Shown here in pieces: positions 7,586 to 17,048 of a DNA stretch of 64,000 nt. Source of the stretch: Actinomycetota bacterium. GTDB taxonomy: Bacteria > Actinomycetota > Geothermincolia > Geothermincolales > RBG-13-55-18. A program made the translations under genes and the position numbers. The first letter of the stretch is position 1, and each line of letters starts with the position of its first letter. The stretch is taken from NCBI GenBank assembly GCA_014360655.1, contig JACIXC010000002.1:1-64000 (forward strand), in the 5' to 3' direction. The notes under the pieces were generated by a model. That model saw only the letters and a program-made list of their open reading frames with translations, searched no databases and was not told where the DNA came from.

Positions 7586-9289
7586 ATGGTTCCGAGTGAC
7601 CTGGAGATCGCTCAAGCGGCAGAGCTCCTCCCCATCGTGGAGATCGCCAGGAAGATGGGGCTGGAGGAGGACGAGATCGAGCTGTACGGCAAATACAAGG
7701 CGAAGATCAACTTCGAGCAGGTCCTGGAGAGGCTGAAGGACCGCCCCAACGGGAAGTATATCGACGTCACCGCCATCACCCCAACCCCCCTGGGCGAGGG
7801 CAAGACGGTCACCTCCATCGGCATGACCGAATCCCTGGCCAAGATCGGCAAGAACGTCTGCCTCACGCTGCGTGAGCCTTCCCTGGGGCCGGTGTTCGGC
7901 ATCAAGGGAGGCGCGGCGGGAGGCGGTTACTCGCAGGTGGTGCCCATGGAGGACCTCAACCTCCATTTCACCGGGGACATCCACGCCGTGGGAGCGGCCA
8001 ACAACCTGCTGGCGGCGATGATCGACACCAGCATCCTCCTGGGCAACCCCCTGAACATCGACCCCCTCACCATTTCCTGGAGGAGGGTGGTGGACATCAG
8101 CGACCGCGCCCTGCGCGACATCGTCATCGGCCTCGGCGGCAGGGAGAACGGCTATCCCCGCCAGACCGGGTACGACATCACCGTGGCCTCGGAGGTCATG
8201 GCCATCCTGGCCCTGGCTACCAGCCTTAAGGACCTCAGGGAGCGGCTGGGGCGCATCGTGGTCGCCTATACCTACGAAGGCAAGCCGGTGACCGCGGAGG
8301 ACCTCAAGGCCGCCGGCGCCATGACCGTTCTCCTCAAGGAGGCCCTCAAGCCCAACCTCATACAGACCCTGGAGCATAACCCCTGCATCATGCACGCCGG
8401 CCCCTTCGCCAACATCGCGCACGGGAACAATTCCATCGTGGCCGACCTGGTGGCCCTGAAGTGCGCCGATTACGTGGTCACGGAGTCCGGTTTCGGTGCC
8501 GACATGGGGGCGGAGAAGATGATGAACATCAAGTGCCGCTACTCGGGCGTCACCCCGGATTGCGTGGTCATCACCACCACCATCCGCGCTCTCAAGATGC
8601 ACGGCGGCGCCTTCGAGGCCCGTCCCGGCAAGCCCCTCGACGAGGAGCTGGTGAAGAAGGAGAACATGCCCGCCCTCGAGGAAGGCGCGAGCAACCTCAT
8701 CAAGCAGATCGAGAACATGAAGCTCTTCGGCGTGCCGGTGGTGGTGACCATCAACAGGCGCGTGACGGACACCGACAAGGAGATAGAGCTGGTGAAGAAG
8801 CTGGCCGAGGGCGCCGGCGTGGTGGCCTGCGTGCCCATCGAGGTCTGGGCCAAGGGCGGCGAGGGCGGCAAGGAGGCCGCCCAGGCCATCGTGGAGGCAT
8901 GCGAGCAGCCCAAGGACTTCAAGTTCCTCTACGAGCTGGACTGGTCCATCAAGGAGAAGATCGAGGCCATCGCCACCAAGATCTACGGCGCGGACGGGGT
9001 GGACTACAGCCCCCTGGCGGAGCAGAAGATCAAGCAGTACACCGAGGCGGGCTACGACAAGCTCCCCATCTGCATGGCCAAGACCCACCTGTCGCTCTCC
9101 CATGACCCCAACCTGAAGGGCGCGCCCAAGGGCTTCCGCCTGCCGGTGGTGGATATCAGGCCTTCCATCGGCGCCGGTTTCCTCTACCCGCTGTGCGGCG
9201 CCATGCGCACTATGCCCGGGCTTCCCAGCCGCCCGGCGGCGGTTGACGTGGACATCGACGAGAACGGCAGGACCATGGGACTGTTCTGA
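7586..9289 (+). CDS. fhs: Formate--tetrahydrofolate ligase
   Basis: Fhs joins formate to tetrahydrofolate with ATP to give 10-formyl-THF, the entry step of the methyl branch of the Wood-Ljungdahl pathway, in the cytoplasm. The 567-residue length is normal (usually 555-565). The nucleotide-binding motif TPTPLGEGKTVTS is at about residues 64-76, and the family signatures KGGAAGGGYSQV and FANIAHGNNSI are present. The ATG at 7586 has GGAG seven bases upstream; the frame stays open upstream through the leader but shows no similarity there. It is the first gene of the operon behind the promoter at 7366. Confidence 0.97.
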   Translation: MVPSDLEIAQAAELLPIVEIARKMGLEEDEIELYGKYKAKINFEQVLERLKDRPNGKYIDVTAITPTPLGEGKTVTSIGMTESLAKIGKNVCLTLREPSLGPVFGIKGGAAGGGYSQVVPMEDLNLHFTGDIHAVGAANNLLAAMIDTSILLGNPLNIDPLTISWRRVVDISDRALRDIVIGLGGRENGYPRQTGYDITVASEVMAILALATSLKDLRERLGRIVVAYTYEGKPVTAEDLKAAGAMTVLLKEALKPNLIQTLEHNPCIMHAGPFANIAHGNNSIVADLVALKCADYVVTESGFGADMGAEKMMNIKCRYSGVTPDCVVITTTIRALKMHGGAFEARPGKPLDEELVKKENMPALEEGASNLIKQIENMKLFGVPVVVTINRRVTDTDKEIELVKKLAEGAGVVACVPIEVWAKGGEGGKEAAQAIVEACEQPKDFKFLYELDWSIKEKIEAIATKIYGADGVDYSPLAEQKIKQYTEAGYDKLPICMAKTHLSLSHDPNLKGAPKGFRLPVVDIRPSIGAGFLYPLCGAMRTMPGLPSRPAAVDVDIDENGRTMGLF

Positions 9290-9390
9290 GAGTGATTTCC
9301 GCGTATCGGTGATGAAGGGAGAAGGATGCCCCGGTCCTCGGGACCGGGGCATCTACAAGAAAGGTAAGTCGATCCCTGGGAGGTCGAGCC

Positions 9391-11376
9391 TTGCAAGAGA
9401 GCTGCCGGGTCCTGTTTCTGCCTGATAACCGCTACATCGTGGTTCCCAGGGGCGAGAACCTCCTCAAGGCGGCCATGGACGCCGACGTGCACGTGAACGC
9501 CTCCTGCGGCGGTTCCGGTTCATGCGGCAAGTGCCGCGTCTTGATCGAGGAAGGGGAGGTGGAGCGGGAACCCAACCCAAAGCTCTCCGAGGAGGACATC
9601 TCGAGGGGATACGCACTGGCCTGCCAGACCAGCGTCCTCTCCGACCTGAAGGTAAACGTCCCCATCGAGTCGCGCATCGGGGACAGGAGGATCTTCGAGC
9701 GCAAGGAGCCGGAGCCGGCGCACGGCCACCTGCTCTCCGCGGCCGACTGGGAGAAGCGGCTCCCCCACTGGGAGCTCAATCCCTCCACGCGCAAGATACA
9801 CCTGGTCCTCGCGGAACCGACACTCGACGACAACGTGAGCGACGCCGAGAGGGTGAAGCGTGGGTTATCCGTGGAGGCTGGACTGCGCGACGTGGTCATC
9901 GATTACCCGGTGCTGCAGCGCCTTCCAAACATGCTGCGGCAGAGCGACTGGGACATAACCGTGACCGTCCTGGACAGCGGGGAGGAACTGCGAGCCGTGC
10001 GCATCGAGCAGGGAGACACCTCCGGGCGCCAGTCCGCGATCGCCATCGACGTGGGGACCACCACCATATCCGCCGAGCTCATCGACCTGCAGACGGGCGA
10101 GGTCACCGCCCGGGCTTCCGACTACAACGCGCAGGTGGCCTTCGGCGAGGACGTCATCACCCGCATAATCTACGCCACGCGCGGCACGGGGCTGGCCAAG
10201 CTGCAATCGGTGGTGGTGGGCACCATCTGGAACCTCATCAAGAGCCTGGTGGAACAGGCGGGGATAGAGTACTGCGACATCACCCACCTGGTGGTTTCCG
10301 GGAACACCACCATGACCCACCTCCTCCTGGGCCTCAATCCCCGCTATATACGCGAGGAACCCTACATCCCCTCGGCGACCTTCTTCCCCTGGATAAAGTG
10401 CAGCGACATCGGGCTGCGCATCGCGGCGGGGGTCTATCTTTACGCTATACCCTGCGTGGCATCTTACGTGGGCGGGGATATCGTCGCCGGTATGCTCGCC
10501 GCGGGTATCTTCAACTCCGACAAGCTCACCCTGTATATCGACATCGGCACCAACGGTGAGATGGTCCTGGGAAACCGCGAATGGATGCTCTCCTGCTCCT
10601 GCTCGGCGGGACCTGCCTTCGAGGGGGGCGGCGTCAAGCACGGCATGCGGGCAACCCGCGGGGCCATCGAGCAGGTGCGCATCAACAAGGTGAACTACGA
10701 GCCCATGATCATCACCGTGGGCCACCGCAAGCCCATCGGCATCTGCGGGTCCGGGCTCATCGATGCCCTCTCCGAGATGTTCCTCACCGGCATCATCAAC
10801 GAGAAGGGGAAGATAAACACCGATCTCCCCACGGACAGGGTGCGGGCCACGGAAAGCGGGGCCGAATACGTGCTGGTGCGGGCGGAGGACTCGGCGACAA
10901 GGCGGGACATCGTCATCACCGAGGTGGACATAGACAACCTCATGCGCGCCAAGGCGGCGGTTTACGCGGGCATAGAGATACTCCTCTCCTCCGTGGACAT
11001 GGACGTCTCCATGATCGACGAGCTCCTCATCGCCGGGGCCTTCGGCCGCTACCTGGAGGTGGACAAGGCGGTGACCATCGGCTTGTTGCCGGACATCGGG
11101 TACGACAAGATGAAATTCGTGGGCAATGGGTCCCTCCTGGGGGCTCACCTCGCCGCGCTCTCCAAGGACATGCTCAACAAGGCCAACGAGATCGCCCGCC
11201 AGATGACCTATCTCGAGCTCTCCATGAACCCGGCCTTCATGGAGCATTACCTGTCGGCCCTCTTCTTTCCCCATACCGACCTGGACGCCTTTCCCTCGGT
11301 GCGCGAAAGGCTGGAGAGCTACCGCGACGAGCAGCGTTGGGCCAGGGAAGCGGCCGCGGGAGGGGAGGTGGGCTGA
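9391..11376 (+). CDS. acsV: RACo: ATP-dependent reductive activator of the corrinoid iron-sulfur protein
   Basis: RACo-type proteins couple ATP hydrolysis to reduction of the inactive Co(II) state of the corrinoid protein back to Co(I). The 661-residue product has an N-terminal plant-type [2Fe-2S] ferredoxin domain with Cys39, Cys45, Cys48 and Cys78, a linker, and a C-terminal ASKHA ATPase domain (DUF4445) with phosphate-binding loops AIDVGTTTISAEL (about 211-223) and IDIGTNGEMVLG (about 385). The start is TTG at 9391 with GGGAGG seven bases upstream; no closer ATG fits. The gene sits between fhs and a CooC-like ATPase gene, which begins directly after its stop. A methyltransferase activator (RamA-like) is the alternative; the corrinoid protein genes in the same operon favour RACo. 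Confidence 0.92.
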   Translation: MQESCRVLFLPDNRYIVVPRGENLLKAAMDADVHVNASCGGSGSCGKCRVLIEEGEVEREPNPKLSEEDISRGYALACQTSVLSDLKVNVPIESRIGDRRIFERKEPEPAHGHLLSAADWEKRLPHWELNPSTRKIHLVLAEPTLDDNVSDAERVKRGLSVEAGLRDVVIDYPVLQRLPNMLRQSDWDITVTVLDSGEELRAVRIEQGDTSGRQSAIAIDVGTTTISAELIDLQTGEVTARASDYNAQVAFGEDVITRIIYATRGTGLAKLQSVVVGTIWNLIKSLVEQAGIEYCDITHLVVSGNTTMTHLLLGLNPRYIREEPYIPSATFFPWIKCSDIGLRIAAGVYLYAIPCVASYVGGDIVAGMLAAGIFNSDKLTLYIDIGTNGEMVLGNREWMLSCSCSAGPAFEGGGVKHGMRATRGAIEQVRINKVNYEPMIITVGHRKPIGICGSGLIDALSEMFLTGIINEKGKINTDLPTDRVRATESGAEYVLVRAEDSATRRDIVITEVDIDNLMRAKAAVYAGIEILLSSVDMDVSMIDELLIAGAFGRYLEVDKAVTIGLLPDIGYDKMKFVGNGSLLGAHLAALSKDMLNKANEIARQMTYLELSMNPAFMEHYLSALFFPHTDLDAFPSVRERLESYRDEQRWAREAAAGGEVG

Positions 11377-12150
11377 GTGGGTTTCGTCATCGCCGTGTCC
11401 GGCAAGGGCGGCACCGGGAAGACCACCTTCTCGGCCCTGGCCGTGGACTACCTGGTGCGTACCACCGGCAAGGCCGTGCTCGCGGTGGACGCGGATTCCA
11501 ACGCCAACCTCGACCAGGCGCTGGGGACGAAGGTGGAGAAGACCATCGGCGCGGTGAGGGAGAACCTCACCGAAAACGTCTCGCGCATGCCGGCGGGCAT
11601 GTCCAAGGAGGTCTGGGTGGAGACCATGCTGCGCCAGGCCCTGGTGGAGGAGAAGGGCTTCGACCTCATCTCCATGGGGAGGCCGGAGGGGCCGGGTTGC
11701 TACTGCTACCTCAACAACATCTTCCGGCGCTACCTGGACATCATGACCGACCAGTACGAGTACGTGGTCATGGACAACGAGGCGGGCATGGAGCATCTCT
11801 CGCGGCGCACCACCCGGGGTGTGGACGTGATGTTCATCGCCTCCGATCCCACCGTGCGCGGGATCAGGACCGCCCTGCGCATCCGCGACCTGGCGCGCGA
11901 GCTCAAGCTGGACATCCGCCGCGTGGCCCTAGTGGTCTCCCGGGTAAGGGACGGGCTGCCCGAGAACCTGCGCGCCATCGCCGACGAGAGCAACCTGGAG
12001 GTAGCCGGCACGGTCCCCGAGGACCCGCTGGTAAGCGCCCTGGACGAGGAAGGGAAGGCCATCGTCTCCCTTCCCCCCGACAGCCCGGCCCGTGTCGCAG
12101 TTGATGAGATCCTGGAGCGCTACGTCAAGGGGAGTGGCAGGCGGGGTTGA
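11377..12150 (+). CDS. CooC/AcsF-type nickel-insertion ATPase (CODH/ACS maturation)
   Basis: The 257-residue MinD/SIMIBI-class ATPase carries a deviant Walker A, GKGGTGKTT (residues 9-17), a switch region (VDADSNANLDQAL) and the Cys-X-Cys pair Cys108/Cys110 in PGCYCYLNN that binds metal at the dimer interface in CooC proteins. Such proteins insert nickel into CODH or into the A-cluster of acetyl-CoA synthase. The GTG start at 11377 immediately follows the TGA of the RACo gene, with AGGGGAGGTGGG just upstream. Whether it serves CODH (CooC) or ACS (AcsF) cannot be decided here. Confidence 0.93.
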   Translation: MGFVIAVSGKGGTGKTTFSALAVDYLVRTTGKAVLAVDADSNANLDQALGTKVEKTIGAVRENLTENVSRMPAGMSKEVWVETMLRQALVEEKGFDLISMGRPEGPGCYCYLNNIFRRYLDIMTDQYEYVVMDNEAGMEHLSRRTTRGVDVMFIASDPTVRGIRTALRIRDLARELKLDIRRVALVVSRVRDGLPENLRAIADESNLEVAGTVPEDPLVSALDEEGKAIVSLPPDSPARVAVDEILERYVKGSGRRG

Positions 12151-12250
12151 TGACGGGCGCGATAATGCGCTGGTGGTATTTGCCGGAAAAGAGGTGGAAT
12201 TGCAGGGGAATTGGTGAGATAATCAGGTTTTGGACCGGGGAGGTCTGACG

Positions 12251-12877
12251 ATGTACGTGGAAAAGCCCATGATCGTATTTCTGGACAGGCTCGCCTCCAG
12301 GTCACCGGAGCCGGGCGGCGGCGCCGTTTCCGCCCTCACGGGAGCGCTGGGAGCCGCTCTGGTCTCCATGGTAGGCAACCTCACCCTGGGCAAGGAGAAG
12401 TACGCGGACGTGCAGGACCAGGTGGAGGAGCTCCTCAAGTCATCCGAAAAACTCCGAGACGAGCTGCAGGGACTCATCCAGAAGGACACCGAGGTCTACG
12501 CGGAGGTCTCCGCCGCTTACAAGATGCCACGCGAGAGCGAGGAGGAGAAGGCGGCGCGTGCGGCGAGCATCCAGAAAGCCCTGAAGACCGCCACCGAGGT
12601 GCCCTTCGAGATCGCCGAGAAATGTCTCGAGGTGGCGCGCATATCGCTGACGGCGGCGGAGATCGGCAACGTGGGGGCGGTGAGCGACGCCGGCGTGGCG
12701 GCGCTCCTGGCCGAGGCGGCGGCGCAGAGCGCGGCGCTCAACGTGAAGATCAACGTCAACAGCATCGAGGACCGCGACTTCGCGGAGGCGAAATGGTCGC
12801 GTGTGCAGGAGATCCTCGAGGAGGCGGCGCTCCTGCGGGACCGCGTGGTGAAGCTTACCTACGAAAAGCTGGGATGA
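12251..12877 (+). CDS. fchA: Methenyltetrahydrofolate cyclohydrolase (FchA/cyclodeaminase family)
   Basis: The 208-residue helical protein belongs to the FTCD_C family. FchA hydrates 5,10-methenyl-THF and 10-formyl-THF interconversion. The folate-site region LASRSPEPGGGAVSALTGAL (about 12-31) is the family signature, and the length matches stand-alone FchA of acetogens and purinolytic clostridia. The ATG at 12251 follows GGGAGG. The next gene, folD, has lost the residues that give bifunctional FolD its own cyclohydrolase activity, so FchA is probably the working cyclohydrolase of the pathway. Confidence 0.92.
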   Translation: MYVEKPMIVFLDRLASRSPEPGGGAVSALTGALGAALVSMVGNLTLGKEKYADVQDQVEELLKSSEKLRDELQGLIQKDTEVYAEVSAAYKMPRESEEEKAARAASIQKALKTATEVPFEIAEKCLEVARISLTAAEIGNVGAVSDAGVAALLAEAAAQSAALNVKINVNSIEDRDFAEAKWSRVQEILEEAALLRDRVVKLTYEKLG

Positions 12878-13026
12878 GGCACGGCGCCGCCGGCCGCGGG
12901 AAGGCCGCTGCAGGGATTCGTGCGGGAACGGGCCTCGCGACGGTGAAGGTACAGCGCGCCGGCAGGTGTTAGAGGGAAAGGCGTTCGAGTCCGCCAAGGA
13001 TCGGGAAAGGGAAAGGAGCGAGGCAT

Positions 13027-13965
13027 ATGACGGTGGTCATCGATTGTGTCGCGATCGGCGATGAGCTGATGAAGGAGATCGTTGCCGAGACTGAAGCCCT
13101 CAAGGCAAAGGGCATCACCCCCGGCATCGCCACCCTCCTGGTGGGGGACGATTTCGGGGCGCGCATGTACCGCGGGCAGGTGGAGAAGTTCTGCGAGGAG
13201 GCGGGCTTCAACTACATCAACGAGAACCCGCCCGCCGACGTGAGCGAGGAAGAGGTGGTGGAGATCGTGAAGCGGCTCAACGCCGACAAGGCGGTGAGCG
13301 GCATCCTTCCCCTGCGCCCCTTTCCCGAGCACATCTCGGACAGCGCGGTTATCAATTCCATCGACGTGAACAAGGATATCGACTGCTTCCACCCCTTCAA
13401 CATGGGCAAGCTGGCGCTGGGCGAGCCCACCTTCCCGCCAGCGACCCCCTCGGCGGTGGTGGAGATCCTCGACCGCTACGCCCGCGAGTACGAGAAGATG
13501 GATCCCAAGGACTTCTACGAGGGGGCGGAGATAGTGGTGGTGGGCCACTCCAACATCGTGGGAAAGCCGGTGGCCTTCCTCATGCTCAACCGCAACGCCA
13601 CCACCACCGTGTGCCATGTCTTCACCAGCATGAAGGGCAACCTGGAAAAGCATACCAAGGGCGCCGACATCCTCATCGTCGCCGCGGGGAAGGCCGACCT
13701 CATCGGTCCCGACCAGGTGAAGGAGGGCGCCATCGTGGTCGACGTGGGCATCAACCGCGTCAAGGTGCTGGATGAGAAGGGCGAGCCCGTGCTCAACGAG
13801 AAGGGAAAGCCCAAGACCAAGACGGTGGGAGACGTCTCCTTCGACGCTGTCAAGGACATGACCAAGGCCATCACGCCCGTGCCCGGCGGCGTGGGCTCGG
13901 TGACCAACCGCATGCTAATGAAGAACGCCCTGCGCGCCTGCAGGATGCAGCACGGGCTGGAATGA
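13027..13965 (+). CDS. folD: Methylenetetrahydrofolate dehydrogenase (FolD family, cyclohydrolase site lost)
   Basis: This 312-residue FolD-family enzyme should oxidise or form 5,10-methylene-THF. The NAD(P) motif VVVGHSNIVGKPVA is at about residues 177-190 and the C-terminal signature TPVPGGVGSVT is intact. In bifunctional E. coli FolD the cyclohydrolase residues are Tyr50, Lys54, Gln98 and Asp121. Here Tyr48 and Asp119 are kept, but the Lys position is Val52 (MYRGQVEKF) and the Gln position is Leu96 (GILPLRPFPEH). I infer a monofunctional dehydrogenase, as in yeast Mtd1 and some acetogens. It has about 20-30 residues more than typical FolD, mostly inserted before the nucleotide-binding domain and near LDEKGEPVLNEKG. 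Start ATG 13027 with an AAAGGAG site. Confidence 0.93.
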   Translation: MTVVIDCVAIGDELMKEIVAETEALKAKGITPGIATLLVGDDFGARMYRGQVEKFCEEAGFNYINENPPADVSEEEVVEIVKRLNADKAVSGILPLRPFPEHISDSAVINSIDVNKDIDCFHPFNMGKLALGEPTFPPATPSAVVEILDRYAREYEKMDPKDFYEGAEIVVVGHSNIVGKPVAFLMLNRNATTTVCHVFTSMKGNLEKHTKGADILIVAAGKADLIGPDQVKEGAIVVDVGINRVKVLDEKGEPVLNEKGKPKTKTVGDVSFDAVKDMTKAITPVPGGVGSVTNRMLMKNALRACRMQHGLE

Positions 13966-13988
13966 CGGACGACAAAGTCCGCCCGTCA
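13963..13988 (+). terminator. Hairpin at the folD stop codon
   Basis: Arms TGACGG/CCGTCA with an inner GGAC/GTCC stem overlap the folD stop. No T-run follows, so attenuation or mRNA end protection is as likely as termination. Confidence 0.35.
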
Positions 13989-14042
13989 CGAGAGGAATAA
14001 TATAGAAAAGGCGGTAAAGGGACATCGGAAAGGAGAATGGAA

Positions 14043-14984
14043 ATGGCGTTCAATCTACCGACGGAAACGGCCAAGGGCAAGATCCGCGAGGTAGAGCTCG
14101 GTAGTGGCGACAAGGCCAGGAAGGTGGGAGGAGAATCCTGCCTGCCCTTCTACCTCTGGGAGGGCGAGATGCCCAACAAGCCAATGGTGGCCGCCGAGGT
14201 TATGGACGAGGTGGGCGAGCTGGTGCCGGCGCTGGAGAAAGCCCTGGGCGAGGTGAAGAGCGACCCCGTCGCCTGGGCGAAGAAGGCGGTGGAGGAATGG
14301 GGCGCCGACGCCATCTTCCTCCTGCTCACCTCCACCGACCCCAAGGCCACCAACGCCCCCGCGGACCAGGCGGCGGAGACGGTGCTAAAGGTGGAGGAAG
14401 CGGTGAAGGCCCCCGTGATCGTCTACGGTACGGAGGACCTGGAGAAGGACGCAGAGATAGCCAGGGTGGTGGCCACCAAGGCCGAGGGAAGGAACCTGCT
14501 GATAGGTCCCGCCAAGGAGGACAACTTCAAGAAGGTCGGGGCGCCGGCCATCGGGTACAAGCAGACGGTAGCCGGCATGACCCCCATCGACGTCAACCTG
14601 GCCAAGCAGCTGAACATCCTCCTCACCAACCTGGGCATGGAGGCGGAGAAGCTGGTCATCGACCCCACCACCGGAGCCCTGGGATACGGCCTGGAGTACA
14701 CCTACTCGGTGATGGAGCGGTTGAAGATAGCCGGCCTCTTCCAGGACGATTCCATGACCCAGATGCCCATGCTGGCCAACATCGGTTTCCAGGCCTGGAA
14801 GACCAAGGAGGCCAAGAGCCCCGAGGAGGAGTACCCCGAGTGGGGCGACGCGGAGAAGCGCGGCATCATGTGGGAGACGGTCACCGCGGTGGCGCTGCTG
14901 CTGGCGGGCGCGGACATCCTGGTGTTGCGCCATCCCGAATCCATAAGACTGGTGAAACAGTTGATCGCCGACCTTTCCGGGTAG
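14043..14984 (+). CDS. acsD: Corrinoid iron-sulfur protein, small (delta) subunit
   Basis: AcsD is the smaller TIM-barrel subunit of the corrinoid iron-sulfur protein that carries the methyl group from methyl-THF to acetyl-CoA synthase. The 313 residues match bacterial AcsD in length. Recognisable blocks include WGADAIFLLLTSTDP, PVIVYGTEDLEKDAEIARVV, the conserved IGYKQTVAGMTPIDVNLAKQ and LVIDPTTGALGYGLEYTYSV segments. The second of two ATGs (14043) is preferred because AGGAG lies seven bases upstream of it, while the first (14037) is only one base from that site. It precedes CODH, ACS and AcsC genes. Confidence 0.95.
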   Translation: MAFNLPTETAKGKIREVELGSGDKARKVGGESCLPFYLWEGEMPNKPMVAAEVMDEVGELVPALEKALGEVKSDPVAWAKKAVEEWGADAIFLLLTSTDPKATNAPADQAAETVLKVEEAVKAPVIVYGTEDLEKDAEIARVVATKAEGRNLLIGPAKEDNFKKVGAPAIGYKQTVAGMTPIDVNLAKQLNILLTNLGMEAEKLVIDPTTGALGYGLEYTYSVMERLKIAGLFQDDSMTQMPMLANIGFQAWKTKEAKSPEEEYPEWGDAEKRGIMWETVTAVALLLAGADILVLRHPESIRLVKQLIADLSG

Positions 14985-15110
14985 GCTTTGCATAAAGGGC
15001 CGGCTTTCGAACCGGAAAACACGTTGCGGGACAGGCTCGGAAGGGACGGAAAGCCGGATTTGGAGAAGGTCCGCGAAGGACCCGAAAGTTCCACAGGAGG
15101 AATAAGAGAC

Positions 15111-17048
15111 ATGGCAGAGATCGAGGAAATGTCAGCGTGCGAGGCCACGCTGGAGATGCTGAGGCAGGCCAAGGAGGAGGGCCAGGAAACCGCCTTCGAC
15201 CGCGTGGAGCAGCAGAAGGGCTGCGCCTTCGGCGAGGCGGGGAGCTGCTGCCGCATCTGTAACATGGGCCCCTGCCGCATCAACCCCAAGAAGCCGGACG
15301 AGAGCCGCGGGGTGTGCGGCGCCGACATGGACACCATCGTGGCCCGCAACTTCGCCCGCATGGTAGCCGGGGGGGCTTCCGCCCACTCCGACCACGGGCG
15401 AGCGGTGGCCGAGACCCTGGTCATGGCAGCCAGGGGGGAGGCCACCGACTACGAGATCAAGGACCGCATCAAGCTGCTCGAGGTGGCCGCCGACCTGGGC
15501 GTGGAGGTGGGCGACCGCGAGATCAACGACATCGCCCTGGAAGTGGGCGAGCGCTGCCTGGCCATGTTCGGGCAGCAGGAGGGCGAGCTTCCCTTCGCCC
15601 TCAGGGCCCCCGAGCCGCGCAAGGAGATCTGGCGCCAGCTGGGCGTCTTCCCCCGCGGCATCGACCGCGAGGTGGTGGAGCTCATGCACCGCACCCACAT
15701 GGGCGTGGACCAGGACTACGAGAACATCCTCATGGCCTGCGCCCGCACCGCCCTGGCCGACGGCTGGGGAGGCTCCATGATCGGGACGGAGCTGCAGGAC
15801 ATCCTCTTCCAGACCCCGGTACCCATCGAGGCCAAGATCAACCTGGGGGTGCTCAAGGAGGACGAGGTGAACATCATCGTCCACGGCCACGAGCCCATCC
15901 TCTCCGAGATGATCGTGCTCGCCGCAAACCTGCCGGAGATGCAGGAAAAGGCCAAGAGCGTGGGGGCCAAGGGGATCAACCTGGCCGGCATCTGCTGCAC
16001 GGCCAACGAGATCCTCACGCGGCACGGCATACCGGTAGCGGGCAACGTCCTTCAGCAGGAGCTGGCCCTGCTCACCGGCGCGGTGGAGGCCATGGTGGTG
16101 GACGTGCAGTGCATCTACCAGGGGGTCGGGCAGATCGCCAACTGTATACACACCGACATAATCACCACCTCCCCCAAGGCCAAGATGCCCTACGCTCGCC
16201 ATATCGAGTTCCACGAGGACAAGGCGCTGGACATCGCCAAGGAGATAGTCTCCTCGGCCATCGATAACTTCCCGAAGCGGGGAAGGGTCAGTATCCCCGA
16301 CGTCAGGGAATCCCTCATCGCCGGTTTCAACCACGAGTACATCAACTACATGCTGGGAGGGCGTTTCCGCGCCTCCTACCGGCCGCTCAACGACGGCGTC
16401 ATCGACGGGCGCATCCGCGGCGTTGTGGGCGTGGTGGGCTGCAACAACCCCCGCGTGAAGCACGACGACATCCACGTGCGCGTGGTGCGCGAGCTCATCG
16501 CCAACGGCTGCCTGGTGGTCATGACCGGTTGCGCCGCCCAGTCGGTGGCCAAGGCCGGGCTCATGCTCCCAGAGGTGGCGCGCGACATCTGCCCGCAGGG
16601 GCTGTGGGAGATCTGCGAGGCGGTGGGCATCCCGCCGGTGCTGCACTGCGGTTCCTGCGTTGACAACAGCCGCATCCTCATCGCCTGCACGGCCATGGTG
16701 CACGAGGGCGGCCTGGGGGACGACATAAGCGAGCTCCCCGTGGCCGGGTGCGCGCCGGAGTGGATGAGCGAGAAGGCCATCTCCATCGGCGAGTACTTCG
16801 TGGCCTCCGGCGTGTATACCGTGTTCGGGGTCAAGTGGCCCACCCTGGGTTCCAAGAACGTCACCGACTTCCTCTTCCAGAAGTACGGTGAGCTCTTCAA
16901 GAACACCTGGGACTTCGAGCCCGACCCCGAGAAGATGGTCGGGAAGATCCTGAGCCACATCGACAGCAAGCGCGAGGCCCTGGGCATCATGGCCAAGCGC
17001 GAAAGGGTGCTCTTCGACATGGCCATGAGAAGGGAGTTGGAGATCTGA
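15111..17048 (+). CDS. acsA: Ni-containing carbon monoxide dehydrogenase, catalytic subunit
   Basis: The 645-residue CODH reduces CO2 to CO for acetyl-CoA synthesis. N-terminal cysteines for the D- and B-clusters lie in KGCAFGEAGSCCRICNMGPC (about residues 34-53). C-cluster ligands are visible as the HGHEP histidine segment (about residues 258-260), GICCTANEILTRHG, VGCNNPR, TGCAAQS and HCGSCVDNSR. The length suits bacterial CooS/AcsA. The ATG at 15111 has an ACAGGAGG site; an upstream in-frame extension lacks similarity. The stop overlaps the acsB ATG by one base, and pairing with AcsB indicates the CODH/ACS complex rather than a stand-alone CooS. Confidence 0.97.
   Translation: MAEIEEMSACEATLEMLRQAKEEGQETAFDRVEQQKGCAFGEAGSCCRICNMGPCRINPKKPDESRGVCGADMDTIVARNFARMVAGGASAHSDHGRAVAETLVMAARGEATDYEIKDRIKLLEVAADLGVEVGDREINDIALEVGERCLAMFGQQEGELPFALRAPEPRKEIWRQLGVFPRGIDREVVELMHRTHMGVDQDYENILMACARTALADGWGGSMIGTELQDILFQTPVPIEAKINLGVLKEDEVNIIVHGHEPILSEMIVLAANLPEMQEKAKSVGAKGINLAGICCTANEILTRHGIPVAGNVLQQELALLTGAVEAMVVDVQCIYQGVGQIANCIHTDIITTSPKAKMPYARHIEFHEDKALDIAKEIVSSAIDNFPKRGRVSIPDVRESLIAGFNHEYINYMLGGRFRASYRPLNDGVIDGRIRGVVGVVGCNNPRVKHDDIHVRVVRELIANGCLVVMTGCAAQSVAKAGLMLPEVARDICPQGLWEICEAVGIPPVLHCGSCVDNSRILIACTAMVHEGGLGDDISELPVAGCAPEWMSEKAISIGEYFVASGVYTVFGVKWPTLGSKNVTDFLFQKYGELFKNTWDFEPDPEKMVGKILSHIDSKREALGIMAKRERVLFDMAMRRELEI

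Noticed and set aside
12160-12200. Sigma-54 promoter before fchA
   Set aside because: The GG and GC elements are spaced 8 rather than 10 bases apart.
12900-13000. tRNA gene suggested by a GTTCGAGTCC T-loop-like motif near 12983
   Set aside because: The stem around it does not pair with a 7-base loop, and no acceptor or anticodon arms were found.
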